64,000 nt of DNA from contig NZ_CP071839.1 of NCBI RefSeq assembly GCF_017526105.1, positions 3,712,001 through 3,776,000 on the forward strand, read 5' to 3'. A program made the position numbers and the translations under genes. The stretch comes from Streptomyces cyanogenus. GTDB lineage: Bacteria; Actinomycetota; Actinomycetes; Streptomycetales; Streptomycetaceae. Positions 55,426-63,533 of this stretch are shown here, one piece after another; position 1 is the first letter of the stretch, and the number at the start of each line of letters is the position of its first letter. A model generated the notes under the pieces. That model was given only the letters and a program-made list of their open reading frames with translations. It was not told the origin of the DNA and searched no databases.

Positions 55426-57056
55426 CCGGCACCGGCGGCCCGGGGTTCACCGGATTCAGCGACTCCGCCCAGACCATGTCCCTGGTGGCCTTCTCCACCG
55501 CCGCCACGGTCATCCTGCTGCTGTGCGTGATGACCGGCCCGGACCGGGACGACCTCGACGAGTTCTACACCGGTTACGGCTCCCTGTCCCCGCTGCGCAA
55601 CGGCCTGGCCATAGCGGGCGACTACATCTCCGCCGCCACCGTCCTCGGCACCGGCGGAGTCATCGCCCTGTGCGGCTACGACGGTGTCGTGCTCGCCCTC
55701 AGCACGGCGCTGTCGCTGATGCTGCTGATGTTCCTGCTGGCCGAACCGCTGCGCAACGCAGGCCGGTTCACCATGGGCGACGCGCTCGCCCGCCGGTTGC
55801 CGGGCCGCTGTGTGCGCATCGCGGCGTGCGCGGTGACCATCGCCGCGCTGCTGCCGCTGATGCTGGTCCAGCTGGCCGGCACCGGACAGCTGATCGCCTT
55901 CATCCTGGGCTTCACCAACGAGTCCCTGAAGACCGGGTGCGTCGTGGGACTCGGCGCCCTCATGATCGCCTACGCGGCGATCGGCGGGATGAAGGGCACC
56001 GCGCTCATCCAGATCATCAAGATCGTGATGCTGATGGGCTCCGGCGCCGTGATCGCCGCCCTGGTCCTGCACCGCTTCGACTGGGACCCGGGCGCCCTGT
56101 TCACCGCCGCCGCCCGGCAGAGCGGCGCCGGCCCGGCCTTCCTGCGCTCCGGACTGCAGTTCGGCACCACTCCCGGCTCCCGCGTCGACATGATCGCCTC
56201 GGAGCTGACCGTCGTACTCGGCGGCGCCTGCCTGCCGCACATCACCATGCGCATGTACACCGCCTCCAGCGCCCGCCAGGTGCGCCGCTCGATGTCCTGG
56301 GCGGTGTCGCTGGTCGCCCTGTTCGTCCTCGTCATCACCGTGGTCGGGTTCGGCGCCACGGCCCTGCTGGGGCGCACGACGGTCTCGGCGGCCGACCCGC
56401 AGGGCAACACGGCGTACCTGCTGGGCTCGCGCGCGGTGTTCGGCACCCACGTGACGACGGCGGAGACCTTCCTGTTCACCCTGGTCACCACCGCGATCTT
56501 CCTGACCCTGCTCGCCTCGGTGGCCGGGATGATCCTCGCGTGCGCCAACTCCCTCGCGCACGACGTGTTCGCGGCCCGGGTGCAGGAGATGCCGGCCCGC
56601 CGCGAGATGACCCTGGCCCGCGTCTCCGCACTCGCCATAGGGGTCCCGACGATCCTGCTGGCCACCCTGGTGCAGCACCACAGCCTGCAGCCCCTGGTCA
56701 CGCTCTCCTTCTGCCTGGGCGCCTCCGCCCTCGCCCCCGCCCTGGTCTACGGCCTGTTCTGGCGCCGCTACACCCGCAGCGGCCTGATGGGCACGCTGAT
56801 CGGCGGCTCGCTGACCGTGCTGCTGCTGATGCCCGGCACCAAGCTCGTCTCCGGGTCGCCCGTGTCGGCGTTCCCGCACGCCGACTTCAACTGGTTCCCG
56901 TTCACCACCACCGGCATCGTCTCCATCCCGGCCGGCTTCTTCTTCGGCTGGCTGGGCACGGTGCTGTCGGGCCGCGCGAAGGCGGAGCGGCAGCGGCACC
57001 AGTACGAGGCGGTGGAGGGACGGATCCTGGCGGGCGCGGTACGGAAAGGGAACTGA
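55422..57056 (+). CDS. Sodium:solute symporter (acetate/monocarboxylate type, ActP-like)
   Basis: 544 residues with ~13 membrane helices. Typical SSS features: DEFYTGYGSLSPLRNGLAIAGDYISAATVLGTGG near the N-terminus, IAYAAIGGMKGTALIQIIKIVMLM in the middle, and LPHITMRMYTASSARQVRRSM. DUF485 pairing supports uptake of acetate or another short monocarboxylate. ATG overlaps the DUF485 stop by 4 bp, so the two are one operon. Confidence 0.9.
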   Translation: MTGTGGPGFTGFSDSAQTMSLVAFSTAATVILLLCVMTGPDRDDLDEFYTGYGSLSPLRNGLAIAGDYISAATVLGTGGVIALCGYDGVVLALSTALSLMLLMFLLAEPLRNAGRFTMGDALARRLPGRCVRIAACAVTIAALLPLMLVQLAGTGQLIAFILGFTNESLKTGCVVGLGALMIAYAAIGGMKGTALIQIIKIVMLMGSGAVIAALVLHRFDWDPGALFTAAARQSGAGPAFLRSGLQFGTTPGSRVDMIASELTVVLGGACLPHITMRMYTASSARQVRRSMSWAVSLVALFVLVITVVGFGATALLGRTTVSAADPQGNTAYLLGSRAVFGTHVTTAETFLFTLVTTAIFLTLLASVAGMILACANSLAHDVFAARVQEMPARREMTLARVSALAIGVPTILLATLVQHHSLQPLVTLSFCLGASALAPALVYGLFWRRYTRSGLMGTLIGGSLTVLLLMPGTKLVSGSPVSAFPHADFNWFPFTTTGIVSIPAGFFFGWLGTVLSGRAKAERQRHQYEAVEGRILAGAVRKGN

Positions 57057-57083
57057 CCCGGCGTCAGCGCGGCCGGGCCGGTG

Positions 57084-57971
57084 TCACTCCCTGGCCACTC
57101 TGCCGGTCAGGGAGATCAGCCGGTCGCGCACGGAGTCCATGTGGGCCTGCATGTCGTCCCAGACCTCGCCGTGCTCGCGCAGCACCCGCTCCGTCTCCTG
57201 GGCAATGTGCTCCTCGCGCACGCGGGCCTCGGCGAGGATGCCGGCGGCACGCGCGCGTGCCTCCTCCTGCAAGCGGCGCGCGTACTCCTCGGCCTCGCCG
57301 ATGGCCTGCCCCGCCTCGGCCAGCGCGGCCTCGGCCCGGCCGATCCGTTCGGCGTACCGGGCGTCCAGCGCGGCCTGCTGCTCGGCCTCCGCGCGTTCGG
57401 CCTCGGTCCAGCGCTCGGCCTGCTCCCGGGAGTGTTCGGCGAGCAGGCCGACGGTGCGCCGGCGCGTCTCGCGCAGGGCCGCGAGCGTCTCGGCCCGCCC
57501 CGCCTTCAGCTCGCGCCGGGCCCGGACGCGGATCGCGTCGGCCTCGGCCTGCGCGGCCTGGACCCGCTGACGGGCCTGTTCGTCGGCCTCGGCACGGAGC
57601 GCGTCCGCCGCTTCCTGCGCCTCCCGGCGTACCCGCCCGGCCTGCGCCTCGGCCTGCGCGACCTGCTCCTCGGCCGCGCGCCGCGTGCGTTCCCGCAGGT
57701 CCGCCGCCTCCTCCAGCACGAGCCGGTACACGCGCCGCGCACGGTCCCCGAGCGCCTCGTACGTCTGCGGCACGAGCTGGGCGACGGCCTCGCGCAACCG
57801 TACGACCTCCGCCTCCATGTCCTTGGCGAGCACGGTCAGCCGGGCGGCCCGCTCCCACGCGGCGTCCCGGTCGTCGGACAGCGCCTCCAGGTACGCGTGG
57901 ACCTGCTCGGGGCGGTAGCCACGCCCCCGGGCGGTCGTGAAGCCGTGCGGCGGCATCGATGCGCTGCTCAC
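57084..57971 (-). CDS. Coiled-coil protein with DivIVA-like N-terminus
   Basis: 295 residues. The first ~50 (GFTTARGRGYRPEQVHAYLEALSDDRDAAW) resemble the DivIVA/Wag31 lipid-binding head; the rest is almost continuous Ala/Glu/Arg-rich coiled coil to ~280. Streptomyces proteins of this type are often labelled 'cellulose-binding protein' and relate to cytoskeletal proteins such as Scy and FilP. A role in polar growth is plausible but not shown. GTG at 57971, with GAGGGG 8 nt upstream. Confidence 0.8.
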   Translation of the reverse strand: MSSASMPPHGFTTARGRGYRPEQVHAYLEALSDDRDAAWERAARLTVLAKDMEAEVVRLREAVAQLVPQTYEALGDRARRVYRLVLEEAADLRERTRRAAEEQVAQAEAQAGRVRREAQEAADALRAEADEQARQRVQAAQAEADAIRVRARRELKAGRAETLAALRETRRRTVGLLAEHSREQAERWTEAERAEAEQQAALDARYAERIGRAEAALAEAGQAIGEAEEYARRLQEEARARAAGILAEARVREEHIAQETERVLREHGEVWDDMQAHMDSVRDRLISLTGRVARE

Positions 57972-58096
57972 CCTGGGAACCCCTCTCCACCGGACCTGCA
58001 CGACAGGATGATTTCGCGCATATCTTGATGGATCGGACGTAAGCGTTCATAACGCGACACTCCGCAGTCACGTCACGGCCCTGCCCCCGCAACGCG

Positions 58097-58130
58097 TCGG
58101 GCCCTTCACGCGTGCGCGTGAAGGGCCCGA
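58097..58130 (-). terminator. Hairpin terminator of the SUKH/deaminase minus-strand operon
   Basis: TCGGGCCCTTCACG (58097-58110) pairs perfectly with CGTGAAGGGCCCGA (58117-58130), 6-nt loop, 35 bp beyond the stop codon. Confidence 0.88.
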
Positions 58131-58164
58131 AGGGGTCACACCCGGTCGGCGGGCACCGAGCGGG

Positions 58165-61152
58165 CTACAACAGCCCGTCCCACATCTGCTCCAGCAGCAC
58201 CGACCACCAGCTCTCCGGCGAACCGAGCGCCGCCGGGTCCAGCGCGGCCAGCTGCGCCTGGAAGTCGACGGTCCAGCGGCCCGCCTGCTCCTGGTTCAGC
58301 CCGTACCGCAGGCGCCACATCCGGCCCAGCAGCGCCAGGCACCGCGCGAACTCCGGCAGGCCGGTGTTCACGAACTGCGGCGGCACCGGCGCGCCGCCCG
58401 GCCCGGCCTCCACCGGCACGGCCACGATGTTCGCCGTCCCGTACTGCACACAGATCGCCTTGCCGAAGTCGCTGCCCATCACCAGGTACGACCCCGCGTC
58501 CGCCGCCGGCTGCACCCCGCGCTCGGCCGCCAGCTCCGCGAGCGTCGGCACCGGGCGGCCCGGCTGCGCCTGCGCCCAGAAGAACGGGCCCATGTCCAGC
58601 GGCAGCCCCGCCACGACCAGGGTGTGCGCCACGATCGGCGGCACGCCCTGCCGGGACACCGCCTGCTGCTCGAACCGGAAGATCCCCGGCCCGAACACCG
58701 CGGCCAGCTCCTGCGCGACGCCCTCCGGCGGCACCGGCGGCGCGGCCTGCACCGGCGGCAGCGGCGCCCGCACCGGCGCCGGCCGCGCGGGACCGTCCGC
58801 CACCTGGTGCAGCTCGCCCTGGTGCGCCAGCAACTGCTGCATGCCCTGCTGCCGGCTCGCGTGGTCCGTGCCGTACGGCGCGATGGACGTGATCCGCGCC
58901 TGCGGCCACTGCTCGCGGATCATCCGCGCGCAGTAGGCACCCGGCAGCGCGCACGACTCCAGCTCCGTGTGCAGCTCCAGCACCTGGTCCGGCGGCACGT
59001 TCATGGCCCGCAGCTCGTGGAAGATCTGCCACTCCGGGTGCGGGGTGCCCGGCGCGGAACGCCGGATCACCTGCTGCTCGGACCCGTCCTGCGCGCGATA
59101 GCGCAGCACGGCCTGGTACCCCGGTCCGACCGTCGGCTGCCCCTGCTGGGGATACCCGTACGACCCCGCCGGCGGCGGCATCGCACCCGGCGGCATCGGC
59201 GCGGGACCACCCGGGGGCACACCGAGCGCCCCGGGCGCGGGCGGCGGAGGCGGAGGCGCACCCGGCCCACCGACCGGCGGGGCGGCCAGCACGGTCTCGG
59301 CGTGGTGCACGGCACCGCGGGAAGGGTCGGCAGCACCGGGGGCACCCGGCGGCTGCGGTGCACCCGGCCCGTGCGGAGGCTGCGGCACACCGGGCGGACC
59401 CTGCGCACCCGGGGGCTGCGGCGCACCAGGCGCCGGAGGCATGCCCGGACCGCCCGGAGCCGCGGGGGCACCCGGAGAGTTCGGCGCACCCGGAGCACCC
59501 GCCGCACCCTGCGGCTGCATGCCGCCCGGCGCACCCGGGGCACCCGGAGGCTGCGGCGCACCCGGACCACCCGGGGCCGCGAAGGCGCCGGAAGAGTTCG
59601 GCATGCCCGGAGCACCCGGCATGCCCGGCGCACCCGGAGGCTGCGGCGCACCAGGCGCCGGAGGCATGCCCGGACCGCCCGGAGCCGCGGGGGCACCCGG
59701 AGAGTTCGGCGCACCCGGAGCACCCGCCGCACCCTGCGGCTGCATGCCGCCCGGCGCACCCGGCATGCTCGGCGTACCCGGCGGCGGGGGCGGCGTGTTC
59801 GGGCCCTGGGGCGTGGCTCCGGCCAGTTGGCTCGGGTCGGCCAGCACCGTGGCCGCGTGGGACACGTCGCCCGGGGGCGTACCGCCCGGGGCGCCCGGAG
59901 GCGTGGCGTCCGTGCCGCCCTGCCCCTCAGGACCCTCGGGGCCGAGTGCCGAGACGAGTTGCGTCGGCACGTACCCGCCCGCGGGCGGCGGTGTCGCGGT
60001 GCCCGGGCGGGCGCCCGGCGCGCCCGGGGCGCCCGGTGGCGGAGGCGGGGCACCCACCCCACCGCGCGCCTTCTTCGGCGGCGGTGCGGCCTTGCTCGTC
60101 GCCGCGTCCGCGATGTCCCCGGCGTTCGGCGCGAGCCGCCGCCCGGGCGCGCCCGGTCCCGCCGGCGGCTGCTGCGCACCGCCCGGCGCCTGCGGATAGC
60201 CGTACCCGGGAGCACCCTGCGGGTAGCCGTAGGCCGGGGCGCCGGCCGGCGGGTACGGCGGCACGCCCTGCGGCGGGGTGCCCGGGGCGGCCGGCGGCTG
60301 CGGATGACCGTACGCCGGCGCACCCGGTGGCGGCGGGGTCGTGCCACCCTGGCCCGCACCCGGTGGCGGCGGCATCGTGCCGCCCTGCCCGGCACCCGGC
60401 ACATCGATCGCCGGCGCGACCGCCGTCGGCGGCAACTGGCTGCCGCCCGACATCAGCGCCGTCGGCGCGTCCGGCGCCACCGCCGGCGGACGCGGCGCCG
60501 CGTCGTCCGAGTCGCTCAGCGGCGGCGCGAACACCGTCGCCGGCAGCGGTACGGAACGGTCCTCGTCACCGGCGTCCGCGTTCGTGTCCGTACCGGCCCA
60601 CGGCGTGGCCCCCGCAGGCACGTCCGCCACAGCGGGCGCCCCCGCCGGCACCCCCGCCTGCGTCTCGGCCGGCCCGCTCCCGGCGGAGGAAGCCGACCCC
60701 CCGTCAGAAGCCGCACCGGCAGCCGAAGCCGGCGCAGGCGAACCGGCGCCCGTGCCCTCGGGCCGCCGTTCCCCCGCCCCCAGCTTGTCCGCCGCCTCCT
60801 GCAGCCACTCCGGAGGAGTCAGCAGGAACGACGTCTGGTTCAGGTCCAGTCGCGCGGCAGCCGGCGCCGGCACCGCGTCCTGCGGCCCCTCCGCACGGCC
60901 GTACTCCTCCTCGTACCGGCGGATCACCTCACCCACCGGCAACGCCGGCCACAGCGTCGCCTCCCCGCTGTCCCGGGCGATGACCAGCCGCTGGCCCCCC
61001 GCGTCCGAACGCGGGCCCTCCGCCCGGTCCTCGCCCCACACCACGAACCCCAGCTCGAACTCCCGCACCCGCACCTCACGGTGCTGGTAGGCGGGCACAT
61101 CGCCGTTGATCCACTCCTCGGCGCGCTCCTGCGCCTGCGCGTACGTCACCAT
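58165..61152 (-). CDS. YrhB-like / collagen-like linker / deaminase-like / SUKH-4 multidomain protein
   Basis: 995 residues. The N-terminal ~95 (TYAQAQERAEEWINGDVPAY...LGFVVWGED) fit the YrhB/Imm35-type immunity fold. Residues ~100-690 are a Pro/Gly/Ala-rich, PGAPG-type linker with a 125-bp perfect DNA repeat. Residues ~695-800 (WQIFHELRAMNVPPDQVLELHTELESCALPGAYC) look like a toxin-type nucleotide/nucleic-acid deaminase: HTE at 728-730 and Cys734...PGxYC (Cys741). The C-terminal ~180 (GPGIFRFEQQAVSRQGVPPIVAHTLVVAGLP...) fit SUKH-4. Having immunity-type folds and a deaminase in one chain is unusual; it has no signal peptide. ATG at 61152, 10 bp after the upstream gene. Confidence 0.75.
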   Translation of the reverse strand: MVTYAQAQERAEEWINGDVPAYQHREVRVREFELGFVVWGEDRAEGPRSDAGGQRLVIARDSGEATLWPALPVGEVIRRYEEEYGRAEGPQDAVPAPAAARLDLNQTSFLLTPPEWLQEAADKLGAGERRPEGTGAGSPAPASAAGAASDGGSASSAGSGPAETQAGVPAGAPAVADVPAGATPWAGTDTNADAGDEDRSVPLPATVFAPPLSDSDDAAPRPPAVAPDAPTALMSGGSQLPPTAVAPAIDVPGAGQGGTMPPPPGAGQGGTTPPPPGAPAYGHPQPPAAPGTPPQGVPPYPPAGAPAYGYPQGAPGYGYPQAPGGAQQPPAGPGAPGRRLAPNAGDIADAATSKAAPPPKKARGGVGAPPPPPGAPGAPGARPGTATPPPAGGYVPTQLVSALGPEGPEGQGGTDATPPGAPGGTPPGDVSHAATVLADPSQLAGATPQGPNTPPPPPGTPSMPGAPGGMQPQGAAGAPGAPNSPGAPAAPGGPGMPPAPGAPQPPGAPGMPGAPGMPNSSGAFAAPGGPGAPQPPGAPGAPGGMQPQGAAGAPGAPNSPGAPAAPGGPGMPPAPGAPQPPGAQGPPGVPQPPHGPGAPQPPGAPGAADPSRGAVHHAETVLAAPPVGGPGAPPPPPPAPGALGVPPGGPAPMPPGAMPPPAGSYGYPQQGQPTVGPGYQAVLRYRAQDGSEQQVIRRSAPGTPHPEWQIFHELRAMNVPPDQVLELHTELESCALPGAYCARMIREQWPQARITSIAPYGTDHASRQQGMQQLLAHQGELHQVADGPARPAPVRAPLPPVQAAPPVPPEGVAQELAAVFGPGIFRFEQQAVSRQGVPPIVAHTLVVAGLPLDMGPFFWAQAQPGRPVPTLAELAAERGVQPAADAGSYLVMGSDFGKAICVQYGTANIVAVPVEAGPGGAPVPPQFVNTGLPEFARCLALLGRMWRLRYGLNQEQAGRWTVDFQAQLAALDPAALGSPESWWSVLLEQMWDGLL
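59414..59763 (-). repeat. 125-bp perfect direct repeat in the collagen-like linker
   Basis: 59414-59538 and 59639-59763 are identical over 125 bp, with period 225 bp (75 codons). Between and around them are shorter PGAPG-coding repeats. Deletion or duplication by recombination would keep frame. Confidence 0.92.
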
Positions 61153-61162
61153 CGCTCGCAGC

Positions 61163-62203
61163 TCACTCTCCCACCGGGCCGGAAGACGCCGAGCCGGAAG
61201 TCACCGGGACGACACGGGCGAAACCGCCGTCCACCATCAGATGGGCCACCGTCTCCAACTCCGGCGGACTACCGGCCAGCCGGGAAAGGAACACGTCGAA
61301 ATCGTCACCGCACGGCAGCAGCAGCCGCTCCACCCGCTCCGCCGGCGACCACGACGGATCCACGTCCCGCACATCGTCGTACGCGCAGAACCACACCGAA
61401 CCGAGCCGCTCGCCCCGCACCTTCACCGCGAGCAACCCGCCCTGCACGAAGGCCACCCCGAGGTAATCCTTCGTCAGATGGTCCCGCAGACACTTGTTCA
61501 CATACACCAGGTCATTGACCGCGGCCTCGTCCCGCACCGTGAAGAACGGCTGGTCCAGCAGCAGCCCCAACTCGGCGTCCAGCGCCGTACCCACCGGCGC
61601 ACAGCCACCCGCCGCCTTCAGGAACGAGCGGTAGGCGCCCGGCAGCCGGTAACCGAGGTCCTCCTCGACCCCCTGCACCTGCGCCTCCGTCACCGCCACA
61701 CCCGACTTCGGCAGCCCGAAGTGCGCCGGCCGCGACTCCTGCAACGGCCGCGTCCCCCGCTTGCCGTGATCCACCGGCGCCGTCGCCACCCCACCGTGGT
61801 GCCGCAGCAACGCCTTCACCTCGACCGGAATCAACTCCAGCCGCCGCGTACCCGCCACGTGATGCCACGTCCAGCCGTGCGGCGTCGCCACAGCCGGCAC
61901 CGTGTCCCACAACTCGTGCCCCGCCGCCGCCAGCGCCGCGTTCGCCGACACATAGTCCGTCAGCCGCAACTCGTCGACGCCGAAACCCTCCGGCGGCTCG
62001 GCGATCTCCACCGCCACGCGCGCGTACGGCGAGAAATCCGGATAACCGCGCTCATCGACCCGTACCCCTCTCGGGTGACGTGCCGCCCGGACCGGATCCG
62101 GAAAGTGCACGACCTGCCCGGCATAGGCCGCGTTCGGCGGCGCGGCCTGTCCCCCAGCGTGGCCGCTGGGCGGTGCCCCCAGCCCGAGCCGACCTGTCGT
62201 CAT
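61163..62203 (-). CDS. WHH nuclease-like / SUKH (SMI1-KNR4) fusion protein
   Basis: 346 residues. Residues ~45-140 resemble the HNH/EndoVII-type toxin nuclease with a WHH signature: GYPDFSPYARVAVEI, then GWTWHHVAGTRRLELIPVE (WHH at 113-115) and RHHGG (134-138). The histidine usually found before the final H.GG segment appears to be Lys130, so the nuclease may be weakened. From ~168 (GVAVTEAQVQGVEEDLGYRLPGAYRSFLKAAGG) on is a SMI1/KNR4-type SUKH domain. Normally toxin nuclease and SUKH immunity are separate proteins. The N-terminus (10-23) is an inserted GC hairpin. ATG at 62203. Confidence 0.72.
   Translation of the reverse strand: MTTGRLGLGAPPSGHAGGQAAPPNAAYAGQVVHFPDPVRAARHPRGVRVDERGYPDFSPYARVAVEIAEPPEGFGVDELRLTDYVSANAALAAAGHELWDTVPAVATPHGWTWHHVAGTRRLELIPVEVKALLRHHGGVATAPVDHGKRGTRPLQESRPAHFGLPKSGVAVTEAQVQGVEEDLGYRLPGAYRSFLKAAGGCAPVGTALDAELGLLLDQPFFTVRDEAAVNDLVYVNKCLRDHLTKDYLGVAFVQGGLLAVKVRGERLGSVWFCAYDDVRDVDPSWSPAERVERLLLPCGDDFDVFLSRLAGSPPELETVAHLMVDGGFARVVPVTSGSASSGPVGE
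62148..62182. repeat. Hairpin insertion in the WHH-SUKH gene 5' end
   Basis: CCCCCAGCGTGGCCGCTGGG followed by CGGTGCCCCC is an imperfect palindrome within codons ~8-20. It encodes only PPSGHAGGQ-type residues before the conserved part of the protein. Confidence 0.4.
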
Positions 62204-62467
62204 GGCGGTTGCCCCCTGCGGCGTTGTCTCTGGCCTGAACGGCGGTGTCGATCGCGGATGGCGACAGCCTATGCGGTACCCGAACCCCGGTCACCGGCCC
62301 GCCACGTCCCCACCGGCCACCCCACCCCCACCCCCGTGACCAGCCGTCACCCCACCGTCACGGCACGCCCACGCACAGGCGTCTCACACCGCCCCAGCTT
62401 CCGCACCCGCCACGGCATTTGGCACCCTGTGTCCTTCGGGGGGATGCCCGGGGAGGGAAGAACGACC
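62204..62467. promoter_or_regulatory. Divergent control region of the SUKH/deaminase locus
   Basis: 264 bp between the minus-strand fusion genes and the plus-strand deaminase/SUKH-3 pair. I see no clear -10/-35 pair; the right half (CACCGTCACGGCACGCC, then CATTTGGCACCCTGTG) is the only less GC-rich part. A shared bidirectional promoter is plausible. Confidence 0.3.
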
Positions 62468-62983
62468 ATGAACGCCTCGCAGACCGGAGGTACCGACGTG
62501 CTGGCCGGCGACCCCCGCATCGGCTGGAGCGGCACCGACACACCCCCCGCCCCCGCCCTCCGTCACCGCCGCGACGGCATCCTGCCCACCGTCGGCGCCG
62601 CCCTCTCCGTCCGCGGCTCCACCCTCACCGGCACCGCCGCCCGCAGCGACCAGCCCCCCGCCCTGCACCCCCTCGTCCAGGACTTCCTCGACACCCTCAC
62701 CAGCGCCCAACGCGACCGCTTCACCGGCCGCTGCGCCGAAACCATCCTCATCTCCCGGCACCTCGCCACCGCCGACGCCGCCCGCAGCAAACGCGCCGCC
62801 CGCAGACCCATGACCAACGCCGAAGCCCGCAAAGCCCTCAAACAGGCCAAACTCACCGCCCGCCGCATACGCGAGGACGGCGACCCCCTCCACGGCAGCT
62901 TCGCCACCCCCTGCCGCGCCTGCACCGCCCTCAGCGCCCACTTCGGCGTCCGCATCGTCGACCCCACCACACCCGACGACTGA
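62468..62983 (+). CDS. YwqJ-type putative deaminase
   Basis: 171 residues. After a variable, Pro-rich N-terminus (1-~65), HPLVQDFLDTLTSAQRDRF leads to GRCAET (Cys89-Ala-Glu91) and, after a basic helical stretch, TPCRACTALSAHFGV (PCxxC, Cys149 and Cys152). This Cys-Ala-Glu plus PCxxC zinc site is characteristic of the YwqJ family of the cytidine-deaminase superfamily, often found at the C-terminus of polymorphic toxins. Here it is a free-standing cytosolic protein with no export signal. ATG at 62468; paired with the SUKH-3 gene 46 bp downstream. Confidence 0.82.
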   Translation: MNASQTGGTDVLAGDPRIGWSGTDTPPAPALRHRRDGILPTVGAALSVRGSTLTGTAARSDQPPALHPLVQDFLDTLTSAQRDRFTGRCAETILISRHLATADAARSKRAARRPMTNAEARKALKQAKLTARRIREDGDPLHGSFATPCRACTALSAHFGVRIVDPTTPDD

Positions 62984-63029
62984 CCCCGCACCCCCGAACC
63001 GCCCACCGAGCTCGACGAACGAAGAGCAG

Positions 63030-63524
63030 ATGCACCCCGACCGCACCTCGACCACCCGCTTCGCCGTGCCCGTCGACGCCGCCCTGCGCGCCGCCGGCTG
63101 GCAACCCGGACGCTGGGACATAAAACAGGCCGAGATCTGGGCCGACGCCCTGCGCGAACACACCTCACCCGCCGGACACCGGCACACCGTGTTCCCCGCC
63201 GCCGTCGAAGCCTGGGCCGAGTTCGGCGGCCTCACCATCACCCCCACCGGCCCCGGCCGCCAGATCGCCCCCGCCACCCTCCACCTCGACCCCCTGCACG
63301 GCCTCCACCTCGCCCGCACCCTCGGCGACCTCGGCCGCGCCCTCGGCACCGAACTGTGCCCCCTCGGCGAGGAGACCGACACCGCCGCCCTCCTCGCCAT
63401 CGACGCCGAAGGCCGCGTCTACACCATCGACCACACCGGCGACTGGTACCTCGGCCCCGACATCGACCACGCCCTGGCCACCCTGATCACCGGCATCCCA
63501 CCGGTACGCCTCACCGCCGGCTGA
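63030..63524 (+). CDS. SUKH-3 family immunity-type protein
   Basis: 164 residues. SUKH-3 pattern: TRFAVPVDAALRAAGWQPGRWDIKQAEIWADALRE, then PAAVEAWAEFGGLTITPTGPGR and a C-terminal LLAIDAEGRVYTIDHTGDWYLGPDI (in pattern). Members bind and neutralise toxin domains in contact-dependent or secreted polymorphic toxin systems. Its position directly after the YwqJ deaminase suggests the two act together. ATG with GAAGAG upstream. Confidence 0.85.
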   Translation: MHPDRTSTTRFAVPVDAALRAAGWQPGRWDIKQAEIWADALREHTSPAGHRHTVFPAAVEAWAEFGGLTITPTGPGRQIAPATLHLDPLHGLHLARTLGDLGRALGTELCPLGEETDTAALLAIDAEGRVYTIDHTGDWYLGPDIDHALATLITGIPPVRLTAG

Positions 63525-63533
63525 CCCCGGCCC

